64,000 bases of DNA from Thalassobaculum sp. OXR-137 (GTDB taxonomy: Bacteria > Pseudomonadota > Alphaproteobacteria > Thalassobaculales > Thalassobaculaceae). Within the stretch, counting starts at the first letter, position 1, and each line of letters opens with the position of its first letter. Of the stretch, positions 42,911 through 50,954 are shown in pieces. The stretch spans positions 2,774,001 to 2,838,000 of the forward strand of contig NZ_CP139715.1 in the NCBI RefSeq assembly GCF_034377285.1. The letters run 5' to 3'. Position numbers and translations under genes: made by a program. The notes under the pieces were generated by a model. The model was not told the DNA's origin. It was given only the letters and a program-made list of their open reading frames with translations, and made no database searches.

Positions 42911-45900
42911 GTGGAACAGGGTAATCCCAACGCAGTAACGATCCTGAAGACTTACGACGGGAAGCTCGTCGGTAAGCACGTCTCGCGCGGGCCGGACGGT
43001 CAGCTGAAGAAGCTGATCTACTCCGGCTCGAAGTCGTTCAATTGGACGTCCAGAGAGGTTCAAGTCGACGGCATTTATGGCCTCAAGGATGTTCTAGAGT
43101 CCCTTCGCAATAGCCCGACCGAGTGCGTCATAAGGGGCGCAGCGGGTACCGACTTCGACACCAATCAGCCCCACTACCGGCGGGGAGCCAATAAGAAGAA
43201 TGGTGTCTACCAAGACGTTGGGCGTTGCTGGATGGGCATTGATATTGACGGCTTCTCATACGACACGGCCGAGTTCGACCCATACCGCGAGCCGGAGGAG
43301 TTCTTCGAGCACATGTGCCGGCAGATTTCGCCGGACCTCGAAGACGTCACCGTCGTCTACCAGTTCTCGACCGGTGCCGGGATCGCGCAGGAGGGAAAGA
43401 AGCATAATATCGTTAAGGTCCACCTCTGGTTCTGGCTCAACCGCGCCTATACCTGCGCCGAGATCAAGCGCTGGGCACAAGCGGTAAATGCTCGGACAAA
43501 GTCGTTCGCCGATAAGGAGGATAAGAAGGCCAAGGTCATCGACACGAACCCGCTTCAGCCCGTCGGCATCCTCTATACCGCCGACCCTCGCCTCGAAGGC
43601 GTCTCTACGTCGGTCGTCCGCCGCGTGGGGATCGTCGATCTCGGGAAGGAAGAGGCAACCCTTCAAATCCCGTCGGAAATACAGCACAACGCGAGCAAGG
43701 TTTCTGGGAGTACGGTCGTCGACGGAAAGCGCATCCACGGTTTCCGAAACTACGTCTATCGCCTTCGCAACCTCGACGGCGGAGATGGCGCGCATGAACT
43801 CTACCGCAGCGCAGCGGCATCATACCTCCTACACGTAGAACCGGACGCGGACTATACCCAGGCAAAGGCGGAGATCATCGATGCCATCCGATGCTGGGCG
43901 AACTCCGACCGGAAGACGGAACTCCTACAGAGAGCCGGTCCGGGAGGCGATATCGACCGCGCGTTCGAGACCGGACGCGACTTCGCACGGAAAAAGTGGG
44001 CGGAAGGCTTTACTCCAATCGGTGACCGAAACGCGACTATCGAGACCGATACGTCGGTCCCTCGCTATCCCGCCCCGAAGTTACTCGACCGAGAGGAGGC
44101 CCGCCGCGCGTTCGGCGCCTACATCGACGACTGGTTCGATCACGCCGTCCGGATCGCGTTCGTCAACAACCGCCCCGAGGACCGCGAAGACATCACGCTT
44201 GAAGGCGTGGGCGTCCCGGCGGATTACAACCCGCGCAAGGTCGCGAAGGCACTCGTCGGCTTCGGCAAGACCAAAACCGTCAACGGCAACCTTGCGGAGC
44301 GAGCCCAGGCGATCCTCGATAGCTTGAACGAACAGTTCGGGACGTCGGTCAGCATCACGATTGCCTACGCGCACCTCTTGAAGAAAAAGGCGTCTGAGGC
44401 AAGGGAAGACATCGCAGACGAGAGCGAAAACGTGAGCGTCGACACCGTTTTTGGTCCGGTTTCCGAGGGCTTCTGCCAAAAGCCGAAGGCTATCGAGGCT
44501 GCTCAGAAGGCGGGTATCAGCCCGTCGACCGTTTGCGGCACTTGCCCAGCCCGCTTTGTCTGCAAGTACCGCTTCCAGATCGCCGACATTCAGAAGTCGA
44601 GCGAGGAAGAGGGCAGGGCTCAGATCCGGGTCATCCCGCACCAATATCTCGCGCTCAATTCCGCCGCCGGGAGCTTCGACGTGGTCATCGTCGACGAGAC
44701 CTACTCCCCGGTCGAAGAGTTCGCGATCCCCGCGTCTGACATCGTCTTTTACACCTTCGACTTCTCCGACTTCGTCCAGCCGGAGGAGGAGGAGGACGCG
44801 GTCGAGATCGAACTCATCAACGAAATCCTGAACGCACTCTCGAAGGTGTTCACCGAGCGACCGAACGAGATCCTCTCGGGCATCCGAGAGATTTACCTCA
44901 ACAGTCGGATGCGCAAGATCGAACCGCGCGACTTCCGCCGCGCCGCATTCGCCGTCAAAGCCGTCATCCGGCAGCGGACACCGGACAACCTTGGGAAGGT
45001 CGCACCGTCGTCGATCACCCGCCAGGTCAAAGCCGCGAAACTCGACACGCTCTCGCACGTCGAGAAGATCCTCATCGCGTTTGCCGACGAGTTCGAGGCC
45101 AAGCGGTCGCAGTCGAACTTCGTCCGGATCATCGACGAGGACAATGGCGTTCAGAGCATCGAGTACCGGCGAGGACTCGCCCCGGAGCGGGTCGCGAAGT
45201 CCGCCCCCGTCCTTCTCCTCGACGCAACCGCACGACCGGAGGTCATCAAGCGGACATTCGCCCGCCTCGGGTCGTTCGACTTCGAGGAGTTCAGGGCGCC
45301 GGATCTGACGACATACATCCAGCTTACCCTCGACCAGGGCTGGTCCGCCCGATCTCTCTCGGAAGAAGGCAGCAAGGGCAAGGTCGAGGCCGTAGTCTCT
45401 TTCATCAAACGGCTATCTAAGCCGTTCGTCGCCGCACCGGAGAAGGTCGAGGTTGAACTCAGTAAGCACCTACCCACCGACTTCCAGCTCGCCCACTTCC
45501 GCGCGCTCCGTGGCCTCAACACCTTCGAGAACTGCGAGACCGCCGTTATCGTCACGAACCCGGACGTCCCGCCGGAAGCGGTCGTTCGCGACCTCCGAGC
45601 CTGGGCGACCACCGACGACGGAGAAGTCGCCCCTCAAAGATACCAGGCCGCCGACTACCGCATCCGGACCGTCGAGGGGCACGAAGAAGGGCCGGAGCTT
45701 ATCCAAACCTGCAACGTCTTCCCTGACCCGGTCCTTGAAGAGTTCCGGCAGGCCAAGGTCGAAGACGAGGTCGTACAGGCCATCGGGCGCGTTCGCGGCT
45801 ATCACAACGAGCGGACCGTCTTCCTCCTGTCGAACAACGTCTACGACCTTACTATCGACCACGTCGGCGATTTCTCCAAGGCAGCCAGGTGCCTAGAGTC

Positions 45901-46828
45901 GAACGAACTCGCGCTATCTCTCCTGAGAAGCGGAGAGAACGTCATCCCCTTGACCAGGACAGCCGTCGAGAAACGCCTTGGCGTGACCCGGCGCGCGGCG
46001 TTCTTCTCCCTAGTCGTCGGCTCTGTCGAGCGGTTCGCTGACAAGGAGGGCTTTCAACTCGTCCAGAAGATCAACCCGAAGAACGGACGGGTCATCCGGC
46101 TCGCCATCAAGGGAGACCCTACCCAGGACGATTACGTCGCGGCTTACGGTGCAGAGCTAACTGACCCCGCGAACGACAACGACGAGCATCCGCTCCTGAC
46201 TTTCGCGAAAGACGCCATCGACCGGGAGGCCCCGTTCGTCATCCTCTCGAAACCCTGGATCAAGGCGAACGATCCGAACGGAATCGCTAAGTCACGCAGA
46301 CACCTTGATAAAATCTCAAAGGCAGATTCTTCAATTTTTTACCAGCTCTGTCCCATTCTCTCTAGGTATATTAAGAGAGATCCGGACATTGCCGTGCAAT
46401 TTTTGAAGACGTGGGCCTTTGAAGAGATGGGCTCGCAAGGACGCTACAAAAAAGGCGCCCCCTTGATCTCCTTCGTGAGCGAGTTTCGGCTCCGGGCCGA
46501 TCTCGACGCGATCTACGGGGTGGGAAGCTATTGCCTGACCGAGACCGCGATCCTTGAGTCCTCCGAAGAGCGGCGTAGCGAGATCGCCCGTCGCCTCGTC
46601 GCCGGGCAGGATTTCTCCGGCGCCACCCACGACGAGAGCGCGGCACTTGCCAAGGGCTACTTCGGCAACTCCCCAATCCTCGTCGACATGGAAGCTGCCG
46701 AGCGTTTCGAGGCGCAGCAGGGGGAAGAAAACGCCATCGATGAGTATGAGGCCGACGTCCGTCAAGACCGCGCCCTTCAGGCCAAACTCGACAAGCTCTT
46801 CGACCTCACCCCAGCGTTCCGGAACTAG
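42911..46828 (+). CDS. Primase-helicase fusion with four-cysteine cluster
   Basis: A 1305-residue protein beginning with GTG. The first 250 residues resemble an archaeo-eukaryotic-type primase: D111 and D113 in MGIDIDGF, then a histidine strand in VKVHLWFWLN. A superfamily 2 helicase follows: Walker A GFGKTKT at 450-456, VIVDET (592-597), a motif III-like LLLDATARPEV near 770 and motif VI QAIGRVR at 956-962. Between motifs I and II lie C522, C542, C545 and C551, the pattern of the iron-sulfur cluster in XPD/DinG helicases. It is probably the replication protein of the element. The last 300 residues are not recognised. Confidence 0.65.
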   Translation: MEQGNPNAVTILKTYDGKLVGKHVSRGPDGQLKKLIYSGSKSFNWTSREVQVDGIYGLKDVLESLRNSPTECVIRGAAGTDFDTNQPHYRRGANKKNGVYQDVGRCWMGIDIDGFSYDTAEFDPYREPEEFFEHMCRQISPDLEDVTVVYQFSTGAGIAQEGKKHNIVKVHLWFWLNRAYTCAEIKRWAQAVNARTKSFADKEDKKAKVIDTNPLQPVGILYTADPRLEGVSTSVVRRVGIVDLGKEEATLQIPSEIQHNASKVSGSTVVDGKRIHGFRNYVYRLRNLDGGDGAHELYRSAAASYLLHVEPDADYTQAKAEIIDAIRCWANSDRKTELLQRAGPGGDIDRAFETGRDFARKKWAEGFTPIGDRNATIETDTSVPRYPAPKLLDREEARRAFGAYIDDWFDHAVRIAFVNNRPEDREDITLEGVGVPADYNPRKVAKALVGFGKTKTVNGNLAERAQAILDSLNEQFGTSVSITIAYAHLLKKKASEAREDIADESENVSVDTVFGPVSEGFCQKPKAIEAAQKAGISPSTVCGTCPARFVCKYRFQIADIQKSSEEEGRAQIRVIPHQYLALNSAAGSFDVVIVDETYSPVEEFAIPASDIVFYTFDFSDFVQPEEEEDAVEIELINEILNALSKVFTERPNEILSGIREIYLNSRMRKIEPRDFRRAAFAVKAVIRQRTPDNLGKVAPSSITRQVKAAKLDTLSHVEKILIAFADEFEAKRSQSNFVRIIDEDNGVQSIEYRRGLAPERVAKSAPVLLLDATARPEVIKRTFARLGSFDFEEFRAPDLTTYIQLTLDQGWSARSLSEEGSKGKVEAVVSFIKRLSKPFVAAPEKVEVELSKHLPTDFQLAHFRALRGLNTFENCETAVIVTNPDVPPEAVVRDLRAWATTDDGEVAPQRYQAADYRIRTVEGHEEGPELIQTCNVFPDPVLEEFRQAKVEDEVVQAIGRVRGYHNERTVFLLSNNVYDLTIDHVGDFSKAARCLESNELALSLLRSGENVIPLTRTAVEKRLGVTRRAAFFSLVVGSVERFADKEGFQLVQKINPKNGRVIRLAIKGDPTQDDYVAAYGAELTDPANDNDEHPLLTFAKDAIDREAPFVILSKPWIKANDPNGIAKSRRHLDKISKADSSIFYQLCPILSRYIKRDPDIAVQFLKTWAFEEMGSQGRYKKGAPLISFVSEFRLRADLDAIYGVGSYCLTETAILESSEERRSEIARRLVAGQDFSGATHDESAALAKGYFGNSPILVDMEAAERFEAQQGEENAIDEYEADVRQDRALQAKLDKLFDLTPAFRN

Positions 46829-47292
46829 CCGAACCGCTAACCCGCCCCGCCCGCCCGGCGGGATAGTGTCGCCATAGGCCAGAATGGCAGTGACCCCAAG
46901 ACCGACGCGACTCGGCGGGCGCGTATACGACCATCACTCTTCTGAATTGGAGCAAGCGCGGACGGGAACACCGCCCCTGTCCTGCGTCGATCTCCCGCAC
47001 ACAACCGGTTCGGCCGACATAACCTCCTCTGAGGCCAATATAGCGCCATCAGCCTCCCCGGCTACGGGTCTAGCCCACCACCCCGACTGGCTGCCGTAGC
47101 ACCCCTCCTAGCGCCACGGAGCCGTGCTCCCGTCCCGACGTTCGCCCGCCACCCCAGGCGGAGGGGTCGCCCGGCCTGTTTGAGCGTCAAGCTGACCAGA
47201 AAAACCGCTTCCGCACTCTAGTAGAAGTTCAATCAGAACAGGTGGTCGAGTATATTCTCCGTCCCAGCTAGGAACGACCCAGGAGACGCCCA
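46829..47292. other. Intergenic region of the prophage
   Basis: About 464 bases between the primase-helicase and the small gene at 47293. It starts with a GC-rich stem (CCCGCCCGGCGGG) without a U tail. A possible promoter (TTCAAT, 17 bases, TATATT) is at 47228-47256. No gene was recognised. Confidence 0.4.
47228..47256 (+). promoter_or_regulatory. Weak sigma-70-like promoter
   Basis: TTCAAT at 47228-47233 and TATATT at 47251-47256 with a 17-base spacer, 37 bases before the GTG of the small gene. The -35 is poor, the -10 good. Confidence 0.35.
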
Positions 47293-47445
47293 GTGTCCAT
47301 CGAGAAAGCTCGCGAGATCGCCGACCTCATCATCGCCCAGCGCGAGCGGTCCGCCCGCCGTCGCAACCCGACCGTCGCCGATGCGCTCGCTCGCGCGAAC
47401 GAGATCCGCGCCCAACGGATCGAAGAGGTTCGCCGCGCCGCGTAA
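47293..47445 (+). CDS. 50-residue basic helical protein
   Basis: Starts with GTG; AGGAG lies eight bases upstream. The product (starting MSIEKAREIADLIIAQRERS) is almost entirely helical, with 11 arginines. It has its own promoter-like site upstream and a strong intrinsic terminator 28 bases downstream, so it is a separate transcription unit. It may bind nucleic acid. No family recognised. Confidence 0.55.
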   Translation: MSIEKAREIADLIIAQRERSARRRNPTVADALARANEIRAQRIEEVRRAA

Positions 47446-47472
47446 GAACCATCCCCAATAGGTCATGTAGAG

Positions 47473-47499
47473 AGCCCCGCAAAAGCGGGGCTTTTTCTT
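47473..47499 (+). terminator. Intrinsic terminator
   Basis: AGCCCCGC-AAAA-GCGGGGCT is a perfect 8-bp stem with a tetraloop, followed by TTTTCTT. It is the clearest rho-independent terminator in the window. Confidence 0.9.
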
Positions 47500-47610
47500 G
47501 CATGTGACGGTTCGACAACTCGCACTCACGGAGATTGGGTCAGCCGTGACTGGTCAGCGTATAGCTTGCGTATAGGTAGAGCTTCAACGCGAGCGAGAGA
47601 AGACATCGAA

Positions 47611-47838
47611 ATGGCAAAGCAGCAGCTAAACGTCCGCCTCCCAGCGGAGTACATCGACGCTGCGAGGGATATTGCGACGAGTCGTGGCGTCACCCTTACG
47701 CAGTTCATCACGGACGCCCTGCGGCGGGCTATCGCCCAGGACGAAGACCTCTCGGTCGAGCACCGGGTTGAGCTTGTCGAGCAGTCGCTCGCACGCCTCC
47801 ACGAGCGCTTGAAGACGGAAGGTTGCGAGAGCGAATAG
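47611..47838 (+). CDS. Ribbon-helix-helix DNA-binding protein
   Basis: A 75-residue protein with KQQLNVRLPAEYIDAARDIA and then LTQFITDALRRAIAQ, the strand-helix-helix pattern of the Arc/CopG family. It may repress phage promoters. ATG 47611 is the start that gives the short N-terminal strand; a frame open upstream adds residues without support. Confidence 0.7.
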   Translation: MAKQQLNVRLPAEYIDAARDIATSRGVTLTQFITDALRRAIAQDEDLSVEHRVELVEQSLARLHERLKTEGCESE

Positions 47839-47898
47839 CACAACCGTAGCGACGTCGCGGGAGCACCGCGCTGCCGCAATCGCCAATTCAAAAAACCA

Positions 47899-47913
47899 AG
47901 GGCCAGAGGCCCT
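47899..47913 (-). terminator. Short stem-loop with reverse-strand U tail
   Basis: AGGGCC-AGA-GGCCCT is a perfect stem. On the reverse strand it is followed by TGGTTTTTTGA. It lies between the ribbon-helix-helix gene and the next small gene. Confidence 0.4.
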
Positions 47914-47933
47914 AATCTAGAGGATTAATACCA

Positions 47934-48155
47934 ATGACGATCATCAACATCATCGAACGCCAGACCAAGACGCTCCAGCAGGACGTAGACCGTCTCGACG
48001 CCCTCGCCGACACCGCTACCCGCGCTCTTCATGCCGGGGACACCGACCGGTATCGCGAACTTGTCGAGGCATACCGGACCATCCTCGAAAACGCCGCCGA
48101 CCAGATCGAAAGCATCGCCTTCCTCGCCCGCCGCGCAACGCCGGGGGCGTCATGA
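47934..48155 (+). CDS. Small helical phage protein
   Basis: A 73-residue helical protein starting MTIINIIERQTKTLQQDVD. AGAGGA lies upstream of the ATG. The next gene starts in its stop (ATGA), so the two are translated together. No family recognised. It belongs to a string of five small forward genes of unknown function before the packaging module. Confidence 0.6.
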   Translation: MTIINIIERQTKTLQQDVDRLDALADTATRALHAGDTDRYRELVEAYRTILENAADQIESIAFLARRATPGAS

Positions 48156-48379
48156 CCGACGCGCAAGACGTCGCCGGTCTCGTCTCAAAAAGCCGGAAGC
48201 TCCTCGCCGAAGCAAAGGAGGCCAAGAACGCGCGCCGCGCTGCCGAGGCCGCTCTTGCCGAAGCTCACCGAACCATCGACCTCCTTCGCGCCGATCTCCG
48301 GGCCATCGCGACCGGCAACCTATCAGCTCCCTGCGAGCCAGGTCGCGTGTGGAGGCCGAACCGCCTCAAAGGCGCCTAA
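48152..48379 (+). CDS. Small coiled-coil phage protein
   Basis: A 75-residue protein; residues 10-50 (SKSRKLLAEAKEAKNARRAA and following) form a likely coiled coil, and the C-terminal end is basic (GRVWRPNRLKGA). It overlaps the previous gene by four bases. No family recognised. Confidence 0.55.
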   Translation: MTDAQDVAGLVSKSRKLLAEAKEAKNARRAAEAALAEAHRTIDLLRADLRAIATGNLSAPCEPGRVWRPNRLKGA

Positions 48380-48407
48380 CCCCTCCATTTGAAAAGGAAC
48401 GTGTCCC

Positions 48408-48692
48408 ATGACCGCGAACAACCCATTCGCCGCCGCTAAGACTGCCGCTGACCGCCCGTTCTCCGCTTCTGTCCGGGAGTACGTCGAGGCCCACCTGAAA
48501 GCTCTGAACAAGCTCGCCGCTGCCCTTCCGGCGACCGACGACGGCTTGCCGCTCGAAGAGGGGCTCGACCTCCTGGAGGCCGTGAAGGGCTACTCGACGA
48601 CCGCTGAACCTCTAGGCCAGAGGCTCACCCGCTCGATTGAGGCGACGACCAAGCGCTTCGACAAAGCGACCGACCTGGGCCAGCGCGTCTAA
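48408..48692 (+). CDS. Small phage protein
   Basis: A 94-residue mostly helical protein (MTANNPFAAAKTAADRPFSA and following), with AAAAGGAAC upstream of the ATG. Its stop shares a base with the start of the next gene. No family recognised. Confidence 0.55.
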   Translation: MTANNPFAAAKTAADRPFSASVREYVEAHLKALNKLAAALPATDDGLPLEEGLDLLEAVKGYSTTAEPLGQRLTRSIEATTKRFDKATDLGQRV

Positions 48693-48901
48693 TGGCGCGT
48701 TCCTCGGCGCTTCTCCGGGCAGCGAAGGGCCTCCGCCGTAAGGTCGAGGCCGTCGCCCGTCGGGAGCAGGAGATCCGCGATAGCGAGGCCGCGTCTGACT
48801 ATTGCTTCGCGATCTCCGAGGGATGGGATCTCGACGACCGGCGGCGTGCGCGGGCGAACGAGTGGGCTCGGCGGAACGGTCAGCCGGAGATTTTGCGATA
48901 G
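48692..48901 (+). CDS. Small basic phage protein
   Basis: A 69-residue basic protein (LLRAAKGLRRKVEAVARREQ) that overlaps the previous stop by one base (TAATG). The C-terminal WDLDDRRRARANEWARRNG is charged. It could bind DNA or RNA. No family recognised. Confidence 0.5.
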   Translation: MARSSALLRAAKGLRRKVEAVARREQEIRDSEAASDYCFAISEGWDLDDRRRARANEWARRNGQPEILR

Positions 48902-48987
48902 GGGAGGGGCGGCTTCGGTGGCCTAGATTCTGACCATGGGAATCACTAATTTCGGCCCTGCCATTTCAACCATCAAGCAGGGGCCAC

Positions 48988-49581
48988 ATGTTCGGTTTCT
49001 TCAAGAAGGTAGGCGCTACGGCGAAGGCGAGGATATCAGCTGAGCAAATCTTCGCGTTTGCCATAGTAGAAGGTAGTGACAGCTTGATTAAGGCTCTTGG
49101 TGAGCTTGTGAAGGAGCTTGAGCGCGACCCTGAAGCTGCCAGGGAGGCTGTCATCAGATTTATGGGAATCGAAGATCAAGAATCAGAACTGTCCCATGAT
49201 TTCAGTCGGGAAGCTCTAATTCAAACAGAGGGCGTCGTATTGGCGCTTGCCGCTGTTGAAAGGTCAGCGGAGCAGTATGCTGCTTTGATGGGGAGATCTT
49301 TTGATTGGGGGGCGGCTGCGCTCGACCATGGAGGCTTCATTGGCGAAACGCAGGTCAAGACACTTGGGTCTTCACTGGTCTTGTTCAGCGCGGTGGCGAA
49401 TTGGTTAGATGAACCGTTTGGAAACAAAGAACGCTATGCGCCGTCGTGGTTTCCACGTCGATTAGAACTCAAAGACGCGGTTTCTCGCCTCTACTCGCAG
49501 TCTTTTCAGGTGCTGGCATCAATGAAGATCGATGTTGACCGGGGACACGATCACGTCTTTCGAAAACGCGCATGGTTCTAA
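48988..49581 (+). CDS. Unknown 197-residue cargo protein, lower GC
   Basis: A protein starting MFGFFKKVGATAKARI. It is mainly helical, with ALGELVKELERDPEAAREAV and then VLALAAVERSAEQYAALMG. The base composition is clearly lower in GC than both host and phage neighbours, which suggests separate acquisition. The ATG follows CAAGCAGGGGCCAC. No family recognised, and no toxin or defence motif is visible. Confidence 0.55.
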   Translation: MFGFFKKVGATAKARISAEQIFAFAIVEGSDSLIKALGELVKELERDPEAAREAVIRFMGIEDQESELSHDFSREALIQTEGVVLALAAVERSAEQYAALMGRSFDWGAAALDHGGFIGETQVKTLGSSLVLFSAVANWLDEPFGNKERYAPSWFPRRLELKDAVSRLYSQSFQVLASMKIDVDRGHDHVFRKRAWF

Positions 49582-49716
49582 GAGCGGCTTCGGTCGCGCT
49601 GTCTGTTTGTCCCGATAGCTGACCCTGCCCCGTTACCCCTTGGGCATCGCGGCACCCGATGATGGCTCCTACCCCGCGCAGGATGGTCCGGCGCGAAGAA
49701 GCAGGAGCTTGAAACC

Positions 49717-50352
49717 ATGACCACCGACGCCATCACTATGTCCAAAGCTGACTTGGACACCCTGATCAACACCGCTGTTTCCAAAGCTATCGAGACGAAC
49801 GTCGACGGCCTCCGCGCCAATCGAGACGCTATCCTCTCCGAGCACAAGCAGGGTTCCGTCGCCTTGGCCGAAGCCAACGCCCGCGTCCGGGAACTCGAAG
49901 CACAACTGCAGACCGCTACCACCACCCTGAACTCCGGCTCGGTGGACAAGGCCCTGCGCGACGCCATCGCCGCGTCCGATATTGACGCCAAGTTCGCCGA
50001 CACCGCCCTGAATGTGATGCGGACCCGGTTCTCTGTCGAACCGAAGACCGGCAAGACCCACGGGTACGACGAAGCCGGTCAGGTCGCGACGTTCGACGAC
50101 ACCTTCAAGGCCCTACTTTCCGACCCGGCTATCGCCCCGATGCGGACCAACGTTGAGGTAACCACCTCGAAAGACCCGTTCGGCCAGATCCGGAACGAGG
50201 TCCACGAGAACAACCCCTTCGCTATCGGCGGTGACGCTGCCAAGGCTCGCGCGGCGTTCAAGCAGGACCCGCAGGCCGCGAAGACCTTGATGGGCAAGGC
50301 GGGCGACAAGCTGTCTCCGATCTGGCGCGTCTGGTTCACGAAGAACCGCTAA
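49717..50352 (+). CDS. Scaffold-like phage protein
   Basis: A 211-residue protein with a helical N-terminal half (LIEALE-type coiled coil around ALAEANARVRELEAQLQTA), then ALRDAIAASDIDAKFADTALNVMR, and a C-terminal part ending in SPIWRVWFTKNR. The same order (coiled coil, then a helical domain, then a basic tail) is seen in the longer protein at 53686, so both may be scaffold or head-assembly proteins. CAGGAGC precedes the ATG. Its exact role is inferred. Confidence 0.5.
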   Translation: MTTDAITMSKADLDTLINTAVSKAIETNVDGLRANRDAILSEHKQGSVALAEANARVRELEAQLQTATTTLNSGSVDKALRDAIAASDIDAKFADTALNVMRTRFSVEPKTGKTHGYDEAGQVATFDDTFKALLSDPAIAPMRTNVEVTTSKDPFGQIRNEVHENNPFAIGGDAAKARAAFKQDPQAAKTLMGKAGDKLSPIWRVWFTKNR

Positions 50353-50431
50353 CCGCCACCAGTTTTGACGATGACGGAGCCTGGGACGATAATTCGATCC
50401 CCGGCTTCGCTTCCTGTTTGAGAGGCAAGCC

Positions 50432-50950
50432 GTGCCATCGCCCCGAAAAGGTAGGTCACCTGAAGAGCAGGCCGCGCAGTCGCGCGAAGCCGGAAAGAAG
50501 GGCGGGCGTCCGAAGGGAACGAGGACGTCGGTCCGACGCTCGTCGACTCTCACGTATTTCAGTCGCATCCCGAAGGCCGACCTTGAAGTGGTCATCAAGA
50601 ACACCGTCGCCCTCGCGATGGCGGGAGATAGGGACGCGCTGAAGCTCGTCGCCCCGGTGATCCTGCCGACCGCCCCGATCTCGCCTGTCGACCTTTCTGC
50701 GTTCGACCTCGGAACGCTGCGCGGCATCCTCGAAGCGAAGAAGTATGTCGTGGCCCTCGGCGCGGAGGACGGCATTCCTCCGGAGAAGCAGCGTCAGGTC
50801 CTCGAAGGTCTCTCTTCGCTGGAACACTCAATCGACGGCGGGAAGCTTGAAGCCGAACTCGAAGCCCTGACCGCTAAGCTCGAAGCTATCGGCGTTGAAG
50901 GAGTCGGAAGGGCGACCGTCGTCCCTCTGCGTCCGGTGAACGCGGGATAA
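50432..50950 (+). CDS. terS: Probable small terminase subunit
   Basis: A 172-residue protein starting with GTG, encoded directly before the large terminase. The N-terminal 35 residues are basic (REAGKKGGRPKGTRTSVRR), suited to DNA binding, and the rest is helical, with a coiled coil near the end (KLEAELEALTAKLEAI). No known TerS motif is clear; the position and the general layout are the evidence. It would recognise phage DNA for packaging. Confidence 0.6.
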   Translation: MPSPRKGRSPEEQAAQSREAGKKGGRPKGTRTSVRRSSTLTYFSRIPKADLEVVIKNTVALAMAGDRDALKLVAPVILPTAPISPVDLSAFDLGTLRGILEAKKYVVALGAEDGIPPEKQRQVLEGLSSLEHSIDGGKLEAELEALTAKLEAIGVEGVGRATVVPLRPVNAG

Positions 50951-50954
50951 GACG

